Shown: positions 7,957 to 16,388, numbered from the stretch's first letter. The stretch: 64,000 nt of DNA from Pantoea trifolii (GCF_024506435.1 NZ_JANIET010000001.1:2418001-2482000); one strand, 5' to 3'. A program made the numbers and translations. Notes: a model not told the origin generated them from the letters alone.

Positions 7957-9645
7957 CTATTCTTTCATAAACTTATCGAACTTGTTGCATACAAAACAAT
8001 ACCGGCGACCCACCTGCTTACGTTTATAAATAATCTGAATGGTACTGTACTCCTTGTTCACATCAGATAATAATACCCCTTGCTTTGTTAATAATGTTAG
8101 AATGCCTTTGCGCTGAGATTTTGACAAGTAGTTGTGTACCAGATCCTTATCAACTGCATATACGGCACGACCTTTAACTTTGTGGATAATGACCGGTGCC
8201 TTTTTAATCACCGTTTGGGTTACGCGATCATTTCCAATAAGATTTAAAAGATCATCTTTTTTGCAAAAATCAATAATTGCATTCAATGAATTTCCCATTA
8301 GGGGTTTAGTTATTTCAGGTTCAGACAAAACTGCCTTAAGAGAATCCTGGTAGCAGGTTGAGATCCCCTTCATGATCTCCTGCTTTGTAAAGGGTAAAAC
8401 ACCATATTTCACAGCCATGGAACCTGCTACATAAGCGATGGCAAAACGTTTGGCGATACGCACCTGAATGCCGGAGTTACGATCTACCTTGTGCTTATCC
8501 AGAAAGAACTCAATCCCTTTTTCAAGCTTCCGTTTTACACTCTCACGATCGTCCTGAATATCAGCCACCAGGCGCTTGAGAAAGGCAGGTTTGGCACTGC
8601 CATAATAGCGGTGAGTTGCATCCTTGATCGCATGAACAAGTTCGTTACTGGAATTGACATCATCTGGCAGTGATTCGAAAATCCCCATTTCAGCACCAGC
8701 ATCTGCATTAACGTCGATTACACGCACATTTTCGCCTTCAAGGCGCTCAATGTTCCCGGAAGCAGCCAGTTGTTGAAGGCTGCACTCGCCCGTACTGAAA
8801 ATGCTTACCTGCCATTCAGCAACTTTGTTCTCATACATTGCAGAACGTGTTTTCCCTTTACCACCCGATAACGTATACACGCGGTTCTGCATGATTTTAG
8901 CGGCTGCCAGTACGTCTTTATCTAACAGCTTCGACTCATCAAGAACCAGGTAGCTGTCGTTATGGGCCACGGCAATCTCCTCAAGCCCCTTATCCGTATT
9001 GTTCCACAGTACGACAACATCTTTAGGTGATCCTGCTAATGATGCAAGCATGTAGGCACTGGACGTTTTTCCTATACTACTCATCCCCCACAAATGAAAC
9101 CCGCCCCCTTCCATACCTGAAAGCTTAAGGAGAAAGCCAGAAAACCCGCAGCACAGAGCCAACATAATGCGCGAGCTATGTAGCGCGTATGGAGCAACAT
9201 TGATTTTCCATAATTTTAATGTTTCCTGTTTTCCCTCGACAGGTAAATGATTTTTTGCGCTGGGGTGTAATATTGGTTTATCTCCTTTTATCTCACCAAC
9301 GACTTTATCATTAGCACGCAAATAAGCATCACCATAAAAACCAGGCTTATAGCACAGTGTGATTGCCTTATCAGTTTCCTTAATTACTGCCTGATACGCC
9401 CGGCTCCAGTATTCTTTAGTTACATTGGGATTATGCCCACATTTTAATAACATTTTCTTTAGCTCTAATACACTGACAAGTGCCCTTGCCGGTACAAGTA
9501 CACATGTCGACTCCAGCCCCTGCGAATCAGTTATTTTAATAAGCCGGTATGCAACTGGACATGATTCTGAAATCTTTGTACGAGCCAACAATGTAACAAG
9601 TAATTTTTCTTCTTTGTCACTTAATTTTTCTTTATATACTTTCAT
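7957..9645 (-). CDS. DUF927-type P-loop ATPase (helicase/primase-associated)
   Basis: About 562 aa from the start chosen here. The central region matches DUF927 ATPases of satellites and integrative elements: GGFHLWGMSSIGKTS contains the Walker A (GMSSIGKT), SYLVLDESKLL the Walker B-like Asp-Glu, and SIFSTGECSLQQLA resembles a sensor region. These proteins are usually coupled to primase modules and are thought to unwind or remodel DNA when the element replicates. No primase domain is evident in this chain. A longer reading to 9729 exists, but MKVYKEKLS (9645) gives a natural N-terminus; the start is uncertain. The HUH and AlpA genes follow upstream on the same strand, probably one transcription unit read right to left. 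Confidence 0.75.
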   Translation of the reverse strand: MKVYKEKLSDKEEKLLVTLLARTKISESCPVAYRLIKITDSQGLESTCVLVPARALVSVLELKKMLLKCGHNPNVTKEYWSRAYQAVIKETDKAITLCYKPGFYGDAYLRANDKVVGEIKGDKPILHPSAKNHLPVEGKQETLKLWKINVAPYALHSSRIMLALCCGFSGFLLKLSGMEGGGFHLWGMSSIGKTSSAYMLASLAGSPKDVVVLWNNTDKGLEEIAVAHNDSYLVLDESKLLDKDVLAAAKIMQNRVYTLSGGKGKTRSAMYENKVAEWQVSIFSTGECSLQQLAASGNIERLEGENVRVIDVNADAGAEMGIFESLPDDVNSSNELVHAIKDATHRYYGSAKPAFLKRLVADIQDDRESVKRKLEKGIEFFLDKHKVDRNSGIQVRIAKRFAIAYVAGSMAVKYGVLPFTKQEIMKGISTCYQDSLKAVLSEPEITKPLMGNSLNAIIDFCKKDDLLNLIGNDRVTQTVIKKAPVIIHKVKGRAVYAVDKDLVHNYLSKSQRKGILTLLTKQGVLLSDVNKEYSTIQIIYKRKQVGRRYCFVCNKFDKFMKE

Positions 9646-9811
9646 TAACAGAGCCTTATTTTTATTTAAAGATCCCCTCGCAGTTATTACGATTAACGTC
9701 ATAATTAGGGCGTGAGGGATTCCTTGCATGATGTCTCATACAACATTAGTATTTGTTTAAAAATCGCAGAAACAGTTTACAACTGGTACATATCGCTAAT
9801 AGATCATGAAA

Positions 9812-10639
9812 TTATTTTAATATCAAATGATCACCATACTTCCTTACCTTATACATAAAAGTCAATCCGGCTATACCAATAGAATCTAGCTTAATCAGAG
9901 AATTAACATATTGCTTACGCAATAGACGGTATTTTTTAGTCCAGCGCTTCCTTTTCCTTTCCTTGCTCCCCAGCATATGATAATCATCATACTGAATTGA
10001 TTCGACTCGCCACCAGATAGCTTTAAAACGATAGCTCACCTGTCGCATTGGTTTTTTTAACTTGCTCACGAGCACAGGACGGTTTATTACATTCTTTCGC
10101 TTATTCATATTCCTTTTGTTCTTCATCTTTAGACGTAGACGTTCAATAGCATTTTTGTCATTTGGAATGATAAGATGGAAATGGGGCATCCACTTATTAT
10201 CCTCACTATGAAAATCCAATTCGAACCCACCAATCACCATTTCATCAAAGCCGCATTCTTTTAACCAGCGACGAAGCCGTGCTATTAATTTATCGGGTTG
10301 CCAGTAAAGCAGTTCATTGTCATAAAATGCATCCTGATAGAATATTAAGGTAGCACTTCGCCATTCCTTGAGGTTCTTACATAAGCGAAGCACCTCGCTA
10401 ATCATTTCCAGTCGGTGCTTCCTGAAGCATTCAGGACATGCAGCACTCCCGCAAGGATAAAGTGGATGGCAATCTTTAAGTTTTTTAAAAAGATCCCTAT
10501 AAACTTTCCCTTGGTATTTCTGCAATGACTTTTCCCTGAGACACTTTTCCGCTCGGGCCTTCTCTACTGTTTCAAATTTCGGTAATGCTTCGGCTAACGC
10601 TTCATTCTTATCACTTAACCTTGCCAGTGGTATTTTCAT
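9812..10639 (-). CDS. HUH-type Rep/relaxase-like protein with zinc-binding cysteines
   Basis: A 275-aa basic protein. Near residue 65, CGSAACPECFRKH gives closely spaced cysteines with a following His, likely a zinc site. Near residue 146, MPHFHLIIP is a His-hydrophobic-His (HUH) motif that, with the preceding FELDFHSE, fits the metal site of rolling-circle replication initiators and relaxases. Several tyrosines follow (for example RQVSYRFKAIWW), one of which could be the nicking residue. It lies 8 bp from the alpA-like gene. An 82-bp inverted-repeat region sits immediately beyond alpA and could be its origin. No specific Rep family is recognised, so nicking activity is inferred. Confidence 0.62.
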   Translation of the reverse strand: MKIPLARLSDKNEALAEALPKFETVEKARAEKCLREKSLQKYQGKVYRDLFKKLKDCHPLYPCGSAACPECFRKHRLEMISEVLRLCKNLKEWRSATLIFYQDAFYDNELLYWQPDKLIARLRRWLKECGFDEMVIGGFELDFHSEDNKWMPHFHLIIPNDKNAIERLRLKMKNKRNMNKRKNVINRPVLVSKLKKPMRQVSYRFKAIWWRVESIQYDDYHMLGSKERKRKRWTKKYRLLRKQYVNSLIKLDSIGIAGLTFMYKVRKYGDHLILK

Positions 10640-10647
10640 TCCTCTCC

Positions 10648-10839
10648 TTATTGATTTATGGTTGGGCGCTCATCAATCCAGCGCTGAATATCCTCATCTC
10701 GCCAGGCAACGGAACGATTTCCAGTTACCGAAACCTGATTTGGAAAATTTTTATTAGCAATCAGGCGATATAACGTTGCCCGGCTAATGGCACAGCGCTT
10801 TAATACCTCTTGAATCTTAATTAACTTGCTCTCTTTCAT
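10648..10839 (-). CDS. alpA: AlpA-family helix-turn-helix regulator
   Basis: A small MerR-like winged helix protein of about 63 aa: LIKIQEVLKRCAISRATLYR is the helix-turn-helix, and SVAWRDEDIQRWIDER is the conserved tail. AlpA proteins control excision and replication genes of P4-like satellites and integrative elements. The start at 10839 (MKESKLIK) is preferred over the in-frame ATG at 10869 because GGGAGG lies 5 nt upstream. Being first of the three minus-strand genes, it probably controls the HUH and DUF927 genes behind it. Confidence 0.85.
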   Translation of the reverse strand: MKESKLIKIQEVLKRCAISRATLYRLIANKNFPNQVSVTGNRSVAWRDEDIQRWIDERPTINQ

Positions 10840-10899
10840 ATTTGCCTCCCCGTTAGCTGATGGAGCCATTCTATCAAACTCGAAATATCAGGCTTACAG

Positions 10900-10981
10900 G
10901 AGAAGCGGCTCTTAAAAATGAACAAATTCTTGGATTTTCCCGGCTAAAACCCTGATAGTTGAATCCTAAGAGCCGCTTCTC
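10900..10981. repeat. 15-bp perfect inverted repeat, candidate origin or regulator site
   Basis: GAGAAGCGGCTCTTA at 10900-10914 is repeated as its exact reverse complement at 10967-10981, with 52 bp between. It lies in the divergent gap between alpA and the plus-strand gene at 11063, next to a HUH protein. It may be a nick site/origin or a binding site for AlpA. Confidence 0.7.
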
Positions 10982-11062
10982 ATCATTGAGGAGTCCTCGA
11001 CTCTAAAAAGCTCAATTAATAGTCAATATTTCGTAAGAAATTCATGTACTGAGGGGCCATTG

Positions 11063-11638
11063 ATGGCAAATAACAGCAACAAAACCGAAGGCACAGCAGA
11101 TGATACTGTTCTTTTGGATTTTTATAACATCAAACGCCAAAGGGATGCCGCCAACAAAGCTAGGAAAGAGAAAAAATATACGGACGCAGGATTTTCAAGA
11201 ACAAAGATATACTTAGGTAAGGACACTTATGAAAAACTTGCCGCAATATTCGAAGACCAGCGGGGAGGTGTACTCAACATTGGGGGGCGTAAAGACATTG
11301 ATTCACTTAGCCGGGTTGTCAGCTACTGCATCAATAAGGTTTACAAAGAAGTGCATATCAAAAAGAAAGGTGGTCAGTTAGCTGATGTCACTCCCGCTTT
11401 TAACGCAAAAAGCCAGGAACTATACGATCTCTACCAGGCTGTGAGCTTCATGCACAGTAAGGGGCTAAGCATCGCTAAAATCAGAATGAAAATGCATACT
11501 GATGGGTATCCTGCCCCCAATACATTCACGCTGAATGGTTCGGGGAATCGTTTATCGGTCTGGACGGAACAGCAGGTAAGAGACTTACTGGATTTAGAAA
11601 TCCTCAATCAAGATATTGATGACCTTCAGAAGCGCTGA
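11063..11638 (+). CDS. Hypothetical protein with possible ribbon-helix-helix segment
   Basis: A 191-aa hydrophilic protein that I do not recognise. Residues 45-62 (FSRTKIYLGKDTYEKLAAIF) have the beta-strand then helix look of ribbon-helix-helix DNA-binding proteins. The C-terminal SFMHSKGLSIAKIRMKMHTD and the following Trp-containing helix resemble a second DNA-binding segment of the kind found in recombinase accessory or partition proteins. The ATG at 11063 follows GAGGGG at ideal distance. It is transcribed away from alpA across the inverted repeat, toward the integrase, which is convergent with it. A role in control or stability of the element is inferred. Confidence 0.6.
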   Translation: MANNSNKTEGTADDTVLLDFYNIKRQRDAANKARKEKKYTDAGFSRTKIYLGKDTYEKLAAIFEDQRGGVLNIGGRKDIDSLSRVVSYCINKVYKEVHIKKKGGQLADVTPAFNAKSQELYDLYQAVSFMHSKGLSIAKIRMKMHTDGYPAPNTFTLNGSGNRLSVWTEQQVRDLLDLEILNQDIDDLQKR

Positions 11639-11654
11639 TATCGACTATTATGAG

Positions 11655-12584
11655 TTACCAGCATTTAATCCGCATGCTGGCGCTGATTTTCATGCTCTCA
11701 CCACGACAGTCATAGCGGGTTGTCGTGGATATGTCGCTGTGGCCTGCCAACTGGCGGACGGTGTTGATATCCACGCCCTGCTCCAGTAAGCGGGTAATGA
11801 AGGTCCGCCGCATGTCATGCGGGGTAAAACGTGCTATGCCTGCCGTTTGCTGTAACTCAGCCAGGATACCCGTTAACCCGGTTGTTGTCAGAGGCTGGCC
11901 TGCGACCTTACCACTGCGCTGGATACGGTTGAACAGTGCGCTGTCAGCCTCTTCTGCGCCAACTTTCAGCCACGCGCGGATAGCCCTGTCTACTGCATCC
12001 GCCACGTGAATTTCTCGATATTTACGCCCCTTCCCTTGCCTCACTGTCAGGATGCCGTTGTCATAGTCCCGGCGCTCAAGTTTAACCAGTTCACCGGCCC
12101 GCAGGCACGTGCCACACAGTGTCAGCACAATAGCGGCATCACGACAACGCCGTACATGCCGCGGATGCTGTTTTGCTGCCTGAATCAGCGCACGGATTTC
12201 CTGCTTATCTAACGCCCTTCCCTTACGCTGAGTATCTCCATTAACGCGCTTAACTGACCGGATACGTGCCAGCGTTTCGGCATTCATGCCATTGAGGTTA
12301 AAAGCCGTCTGCGCCACGCCCCGGAGTGCTGACAGCGCCATGTTGACAGATGACACGGCGTAACCGTCATCCAGCAGTGCCGCACGTACTTTAGCGACGG
12401 CGGCGTAGTTAAGTTGTTCCCACGGATAACCAACTGCATCCGCACCGTGTTTAAGTATGCTGGCGCTGCGGTTTAACAGGCTGGTGATGCCCCGCCGTCC
12501 CGAGGGAGCAAGACCGCCAGTATACGCATCAAACACGGTAGTTTGCACCACCGACTGAATCTGACGTAACGCTGTCCTGCTCAT
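11655..12584 (-). CDS. Tyrosine recombinase/integrase
   Basis: About 309 aa with a complete catalytic set: Arg in CGTCLRAGEL, Lys in QGKGRKYREI, His-x-x-Arg in TPHDMRRTF, His in AGHSDIS, and the nucleophile Tyr in TTTRYDCRG. The N-terminal 100 residues form a SAM-like core-binding domain. The size and the absence of an AP2/arm domain make it XerC/D-like rather than lambda-like, as in integrases of some integrative elements. The ATG at 12584 (MSRTALRQ) is preferred; a TTG at 12599 is possible. No matching att repeat was found in the window, so the element ends are not defined. The tRNA-Ser at 49.9 kb is far away and is not its obvious target. Confidence 0.9.
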   Translation of the reverse strand: MSRTALRQIQSVVQTTVFDAYTGGLAPSGRRGITSLLNRSASILKHGADAVGYPWEQLNYAAVAKVRAALLDDGYAVSSVNMALSALRGVAQTAFNLNGMNAETLARIRSVKRVNGDTQRKGRALDKQEIRALIQAAKQHPRHVRRCRDAAIVLTLCGTCLRAGELVKLERRDYDNGILTVRQGKGRKYREIHVADAVDRAIRAWLKVGAEEADSALFNRIQRSGKVAGQPLTTTGLTGILAELQQTAGIARFTPHDMRRTFITRLLEQGVDINTVRQLAGHSDISTTTRYDCRGESMKISASMRIKCW

Positions 12585-12630
12585 GCGCCTAACCCGCAAT
12601 AACGTACATTAAACCAAGTAACTGCTCGCA

Positions 12631-13083
12631 TCAGACCAGTCCTCGTTCAGCCATCGAAACTGTTTCAGCGCCAGCAACGATAAAGTGATCCAACAACCGT
12701 ACGTCCAGCATCTCCAGCAGCCCCTTTAGCTTTTTAGTCAGATTGATATCACTTCGGCTGGGTTCCGGCTCGCCGCTGGGGTGGTTGTGAACGAGGATTG
12801 CTGCGGCGGCGTTGTGTTTCAGTACAAGCTTGATTACTTCGCGGGGGTGAACGCTGACCGTATTCAACGTGCCCCTGAACAAAGTTTCCCGATGTAACAG
12901 CTGGTTCTGGTTATTTAGCAGGATGATGCCAAACTCTTCATGTTCAAGCGTTGCCAGCTCAACCATTACGCACCGTCTGACATCATCAGGACAGGATAGC
13001 TGAACGCCACACTGATAAGACTTGCTGATAATGTCACGTGCCTGCTCAAGGATGCGGGTTTCACGAGTTGTAAACATCGTCAT
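12631..13083 (-). CDS. radC: RadC-family JAB-domain protein
   Basis: About 150 aa. It carries the MPN/JAB metal motif of RadC (HNHPSGEPEPSRSD) preceded by HREVIKLVLKHNA-like residues, and lacks the N-terminal helix-hairpin-helix of chromosomal RadC. Short RadC copies of this kind (YeeS/YkfG type) are common on mobile elements; their biochemical role is not settled. The ATG at 13083 lies directly after the stop of the upstream cysteine-peptidase-like gene (13085), so the two genes are coupled. Another ATG exists at 13077. It follows the integrase in the same orientation. Confidence 0.88.
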   Translation of the reverse strand: MTMFTTRETRILEQARDIISKSYQCGVQLSCPDDVRRCVMVELATLEHEEFGIILLNNQNQLLHRETLFRGTLNTVSVHPREVIKLVLKHNAAAAILVHNHPSGEPEPSRSDINLTKKLKGLLEMLDVRLLDHFIVAGAETVSMAERGLV

Positions 13084-13084
13084 G

Positions 13085-13624
13085 TCAGAACTCCCGTTCA
13101 ATAAAATAGATAGCATCTGCAAATAGCTGGCGGTGAGTCAGACCAGTGCGCAGTGAGAAGGCTTTACGTGGCATAGTGGTGCGCCCGTTACTGTCGAAGA
13201 ACCAGAGCGTTTCTTCATCTATTTTGACCAGAAGGGACCAGTGAAACTGATCGCTGAGAAGGATGAGGCGGGAATGGTCAGTGACGTCCAGAAACCGCTG
13301 CATTTCCCTGAAAAGTCGTCCGTCTGCCAGCACCTTCTTTCCAGCAAAGGGTTTGGTGATTTGAACCGGGAACTGGCGGCTGTAATGTCCTTTCTGCAAC
13401 ACCTGAGCTATCAGACAGTCTAAACGGTCTTCTTCAATCCCTTCAGTCAGCCATTCATGCAAAGGCCAGCGCTGCTGATAAGCCTGAACAAGCCGGTTCA
13501 TTAACGGGCGTCGTTTCACCCTGCCGTCAAACAGCCAGCTCAGCATGTTAACCACGCAATAAGCACCGCAAAGACAGTCCAGTTCTCCCTGTTGAGACGC
13601 ACGTATCCCTCTGTTATCAGTCAC
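13085..13624 (-). CDS. Papain-like cysteine peptidase-fold protein
   Basis: 179 aa. Three features fit a papain-like/C39-type fold: QGELDCLCGAYCVVNML with the candidate nucleophile Cys near residue 19 preceded by Gln, FHWSLLV with a His near 127, and LWFFDSNGR with an Asp near 142. This Gln-Cys-His-Asp order is the classical arrangement. There is no signal peptide or ATPase part, so it is probably cytoplasmic. The GTG start at 13624 has GAGG 7 nt upstream. Translational coupling to radC suggests the two act together. The substrate is unknown, and a defence or anti-host role is only a guess. Confidence 0.6.
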   Translation of the reverse strand: MTDNRGIRASQQGELDCLCGAYCVVNMLSWLFDGRVKRRPLMNRLVQAYQQRWPLHEWLTEGIEEDRLDCLIAQVLQKGHYSRQFPVQITKPFAGKKVLADGRLFREMQRFLDVTDHSRLILLSDQFHWSLLVKIDEETLWFFDSNGRTTMPRKAFSLRTGLTHRQLFADAIYFIEREF

Positions 13625-13664
13625 AGATAATTCCTCATAAATAGTTATGGTTAGTGCAGAGGGA

Positions 13665-14102
13665 TTAGCTTTCCCAGAGAACGGTAATGGTGTAGACGTT
13701 CATGGTGTGATATTGAATAAAGTTGGATTGCCAGAGTTCAAACAGCTCCCTTCCGGCGTTAAGAGACAGGTCACCCACATGAGCCAGAAAGACGTATTGC
13801 TGACTCCAGCTGATATCAATTTCCTTTTCCAGTTCGGGGTATACTGTCCCCATATAACTGTAATCGGTAATGTAATCAAAACACCATTCATCATTGCGTG
13901 AAATAAGCCGTATTTCGACAGGATGGTAGCCACCCTTTTCAGCGCCGTAACTCAGATCTTTAAATAATAAACTAACAGCGGTTATTCTGGCTTTATGCGG
14001 CGGCGGACTTCCCGCCTCATTTAATATAATGTTTATTAATTCCTGAGCGACGGGCATAGCAAGCCCTTCCTGATGTATTTTATTCATTTCAATCTCATAC
14101 AT
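13665..14102 (-). CDS. DUF2787-family protein
   Basis: 145 aa, soluble. The layout (FKDLSYGAEKGGYHPVEIRL, then WCFDYITDYSYMG and EKEIDISW) fits DUF2787 proteins, which recur near radC-like genes on integrative elements and whose function is unknown. It precedes the cysteine-peptidase-like gene by 40 bp on the same strand, so the three probably form one transcript. The start is uncertain: ATG at 14102, or MNKIHQEG six codons later, which has a GAG 7 nt upstream. Confidence 0.6.
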   Translation of the reverse strand: MYEIEMNKIHQEGLAMPVAQELINIILNEAGSPPPHKARITAVSLLFKDLSYGAEKGGYHPVEIRLISRNDEWCFDYITDYSYMGTVYPELEKEIDISWSQQYVFLAHVGDLSLNAGRELFELWQSNFIQYHTMNVYTITVLWES

Positions 14103-14403
14103 TATTTGACTGGTAAATCATTAGTTTCATTTAATAGATTATTAACTAAATCAAGCCTTAAAACATGGTCAGACTGACATTCTTTAAATACAACCATCCC
14201 TCCAGTGAAGGATTACTATAAAATGAACATTTAATTAAGTGATAACTTGAATGACTGGCTAGCTGCTAATAATAACACTTTCCAGTAATGGTATTATATC
14301 AAACCAATACATAACGAGCAAATAGTTTCATAGGGAAACTATTATTGCGTAAATTAGAAAAGAAGAAAGCAACTCAGGGAAATAAGCGTTTCAGCGCGAA
14401 CTA
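14103..14403. other. AT-rich intergenic stretch
   Basis: About 300 bp without a supportable gene. It must contain the promoter for the minus-strand DUF2787-peptidase-radC run and the stop for the Mu-like regulator. No clear repeat or RNA signature is seen. Confidence 0.4.
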
Positions 14404-14901
14404 TTACTTCGAAATAGTCTCCAGCAATTTTTTACGCTGCTCTTCCGAAAACGTCAGTAACTGATGCGCCAGTGAAATCACTTCTGTTGGCAAAGCTGGC
14501 TGGGATAACGCAAGATCATCAGCCACCTGTTCAAGCGCCTGCTTCAACAAGCGGTCACGGGAATGGGGCTTCATCGTTTTGAACAACTGAACCCAGAGAT
14601 TAAGCTGTTCGTCAGTACCATAAGGAGAAACGACAGATTGAGTGGCTTGCTCTGCCCGTTCACTTTTTAGCGACATTCCCGCAGCGCGAATATGGTACTC
14701 AAAGCCCTTATGCCCTGTTCTCTTTCTCCTGATTTCCGGGTGCATAGCTGCAAGCTTTTCCAGACGCAGGCGGCAGCCCTTTGCCGTACCCGGCATCCCC
14801 GGTTTTCCTGCAAATGCCTGTGCCGGGAGCCACTGCTCACTGCTATCAATACTGCCACTTTGGTTCTTATCAGCAGGCAATATGTCCAAAATATTTTTCA
14901 T
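14404..14901 (-). CDS. Regulator with Mu transposase-type N-terminal DNA-binding domain
   Basis: About 165 aa. Residues 22-75 (WLPAQAFAGKPGMPGTAKGC, then RKRTGHKGFEYHI) match the winged-helix domain shared by phage Mu repressor and MuA domain I (HTH_Tnp_Mu_1), which reads operator/enhancer DNA. The rest is helical, with no transposase core. It faces a Ner-like gene across a short divergent region with nested inverted repeats, mirroring the repressor/Ner arrangement of Mu-like phages. It probably acts as repressor of the run at 15-17 kb. The start at 14901 (MKNILDIL) is chosen because the longer frame begins with a hydrophobic stretch unlike the family. Confidence 0.7.
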   Translation of the reverse strand: MKNILDILPADKNQSGSIDSSEQWLPAQAFAGKPGMPGTAKGCRLRLEKLAAMHPEIRRKRTGHKGFEYHIRAAGMSLKSERAEQATQSVVSPYGTDEQLNLWVQLFKTMKPHSRDRLLKQALEQVADDLALSQPALPTEVISLAHQLLTFSEEQRKKLLETISK

Positions 14902-14929
14902 TAACTTAATCCATAATATCAATACGTTA

Positions 14930-14978
14930 AAAAGGAACACTAGAAAAGACCACAAAGAGAACTTGATAAGTTCCTTTT
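14930..14978. promoter_or_regulatory. Nested inverted repeats, candidate operators
   Basis: AAAAGGAAC (14930-14938) is the reverse complement of GTTCCTTTT (14970-14978). Inside lies GAACTT-GAT-AAGTTC (14959-14973). The region separates the Mu-type regulator and the Ner-like gene, so either protein could bind here. Confidence 0.45.
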
Positions 14979-15022
14979 ATTCGCATTTAATATCCCTGTA
15001 CTGATACAGAGGAGTTAACACT

Positions 15023-15301
15023 GTGAATAACCACGTAGCATCGCAAAAAAAGCGAACTAAAGGAAGGGTTAAGGACTGGCACAGGGCCGACATTGTGGCT
15101 GCACTACACAAACGTGGATTAAGTCTGGCGCAGTTATCCCGCGATCAGGGATTAGGCTCCCGTACACTGAACAATGCCTTCAGTCAGCACTATCCGAAGG
15201 CAGAACGGTTGATAGCTGCGGCGTTGGGCATGATGCCCGAGGAGATATGGCCCAGCCGCTATTTTGATAAACAACCTTCAATACATTCCGGCAAGGATTA
15301 G
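15023..15301 (+). CDS. Ner/Nlp-like helix-turn-helix regulator
   Basis: 92 aa. DWHRADIVAALHKRGLSLAQ, followed by LGSRTLNNAFSQHYPKAE and MMPEEIWPSRY, is the typical Ner/SfsB family pattern (phage Mu Ner, E. coli Nlp): a lambda-repressor-like helix-turn-helix ending in an E-x-IWPSRY motif. The GTG start follows GAGGAG. It is divergent from the Mu-type regulator and 2 bp ahead of the next gene, so it probably leads an operon of accessory proteins as an autoregulator. Confidence 0.85.
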   Translation: MNNHVASQKKRTKGRVKDWHRADIVAALHKRGLSLAQLSRDQGLGSRTLNNAFSQHYPKAERLIAAALGMMPEEIWPSRYFDKQPSIHSGKD

Positions 15302-15303
15302 CC

Positions 15304-15831
15304 ATGGCTACCACCATCACTTCGGTAACGGAAAGCTTTGAGTACTTCTTTCATTCCCTTTACCGCACTGAGCTTGTAAAAACACTACGCCTTAACGAGT
15401 GCAGTGAAAGGGAACTTCTACCGCTAGTTCGTTGCTACCTTTTAGGATGCTTTTCGGATGATGTCTCACCGGAAGTGAAAGGGAAGCTTCCAGGCTCAAT
15501 CACAGGGAATGGCTATATCGATTTTGTAATTGATGATGTGGCGGTGGAATTCGCCGTCCGTAAGCCCACCGCAGCCAAATCAACGGTATCAGCCACGGTC
15601 AATAGCACGGAAATGAAGAAGTTGATGAAGTTCGACGGCAAGGCGTTGCTCGTACTGTTCGACTTCTCTACTACTCCCTATTCGGAAGCCCAGATTGAGG
15701 CTTTCCCCGACTGGCCTTCTCTTGTTAAGGGCAATCATAAAAAGTCGGCGTTCAATGTTGCCTATTTTTATGTCGAGAAACGCAGACCGCTCACTTTCGG
15801 GAAAATCACCAAAAACATTCGTATTAACTGA
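15304..15831 (+). CDS. Hypothetical protein, possible nuclease-like core
   Basis: 175 aa, not recognised. The segment IDFVIDDVAVEFAVRKPTAA has an Asp-strand-Glu-x-x-x-Arg-Lys layout that loosely recalls PD-(D/E)XK nucleases, but the spacing is not canonical. A second strand (KALLVLFDFS) follows. It is joined to the Ner-like gene by 2 bp and followed by a secreted-protein gene after 13 bp, so it is co-expressed with them. No signal peptide or membrane segment is seen. Confidence 0.5.
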   Translation: MATTITSVTESFEYFFHSLYRTELVKTLRLNECSERELLPLVRCYLLGCFSDDVSPEVKGKLPGSITGNGYIDFVIDDVAVEFAVRKPTAAKSTVSATVNSTEMKKLMKFDGKALLVLFDFSTTPYSEAQIEAFPDWPSLVKGNHKKSAFNVAYFYVEKRRPLTFGKITKNIRIN

Positions 15832-15844
15832 CAAGGAATAAATA

Positions 15845-16204
15845 ATGAAAAGAGTCATTTTAGCCACCCTGCTGTTGAGCACATCAGCCCTGGCTACCGC
15901 TACAGAATACGTTAAACCTGACGGTTCATTATCACTGGCAGCAGGCGGTGATGGCATTGAATTCAGCATTAACGCTGCACCCAAAGAGGCCTCCGGCATC
16001 TGCAATATGGAAGGTTCAGCGCAATCTGTTGGTGCCGCAGAAAACCAGGAGCATCGCTGGGTTTATAACGATAAATCGAGCCAGTGCGTAGCTGTCATTA
16101 GTGAACAGAACAACGGCAAAATCAGGGTAATAACTAAGGGATGTGAAGGTTATTGCGGCCTGGCCGCTACAGGTGCAATGGATGGGATTTACCGGAAGAA
16201 ATAA
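15845..16204 (+). CDS. Small secreted protein with four cysteines
   Basis: 119 aa. A clear signal peptide (MKRVILATLLLSTSALATA, cleavage near residue 19-20) precedes a roughly 100-aa mature domain with four Cys (ICNM, SQCV, KGCEGYCGL), enough for two disulfides. The size, periplasmic destination and compact beta look are like periplasmic inhibitor proteins, but no family is recognised. AGGAA lies upstream of the ATG. It belongs to the run that begins with the Ner-like gene. Confidence 0.7.
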   Translation: MKRVILATLLLSTSALATATEYVKPDGSLSLAAGGDGIEFSINAAPKEASGICNMEGSAQSVGAAENQEHRWVYNDKSSQCVAVISEQNNGKIRVITKGCEGYCGLAATGAMDGIYRKK

Positions 16205-16229
16205 CAGTAAAATGAGGAGAACGTAAACG

Positions 16230-16388
16230 ATGAATATAATGAATGGGGCAGCCATCGGTGCGATTGCAGTTTGCATCTGGCACGTCATGCAACTTACCCG
16301 TCGCGTTGAAAGACTGGAGTTATTAATAAATACAGATAACGATTCACAACTATCAGCCAGTAAAGAAAGTGATCGCGATAGGGAGTGA
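16230..16388 (+). CDS. Small single-pass membrane protein (52 aa)
   Basis: An ATG at 16230 is preceded by GAGGAGA (16214-16220). The peptide has a hydrophobic segment (MNGAAIGAIAVCIWHVM), then a basic, helical tail (LTRRVERLELLI) and a charged end. This suggests an inner-membrane anchor with a cytoplasmic coiled tail. It lies 25 bp after the secreted-protein gene and overlaps the next frame, consistent with one transcript. No homologue is recognised. Confidence 0.5.
   Translation: MNIMNGAAIGAIAVCIWHVMQLTRRVERLELLINTDNDSQLSASKESDRDRE

Noticed and set aside
10900-10981. CRISPR-like repeat
   Set aside because: Only two copies in inverted orientation with one 52-bp interval; no direct repeat array and no cas genes anywhere in the window.
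14404-15301. A Mu-like prophage
   Set aside because: Only the two regulator-like genes are present. No transposase core, MuB, head or tail gene follows.
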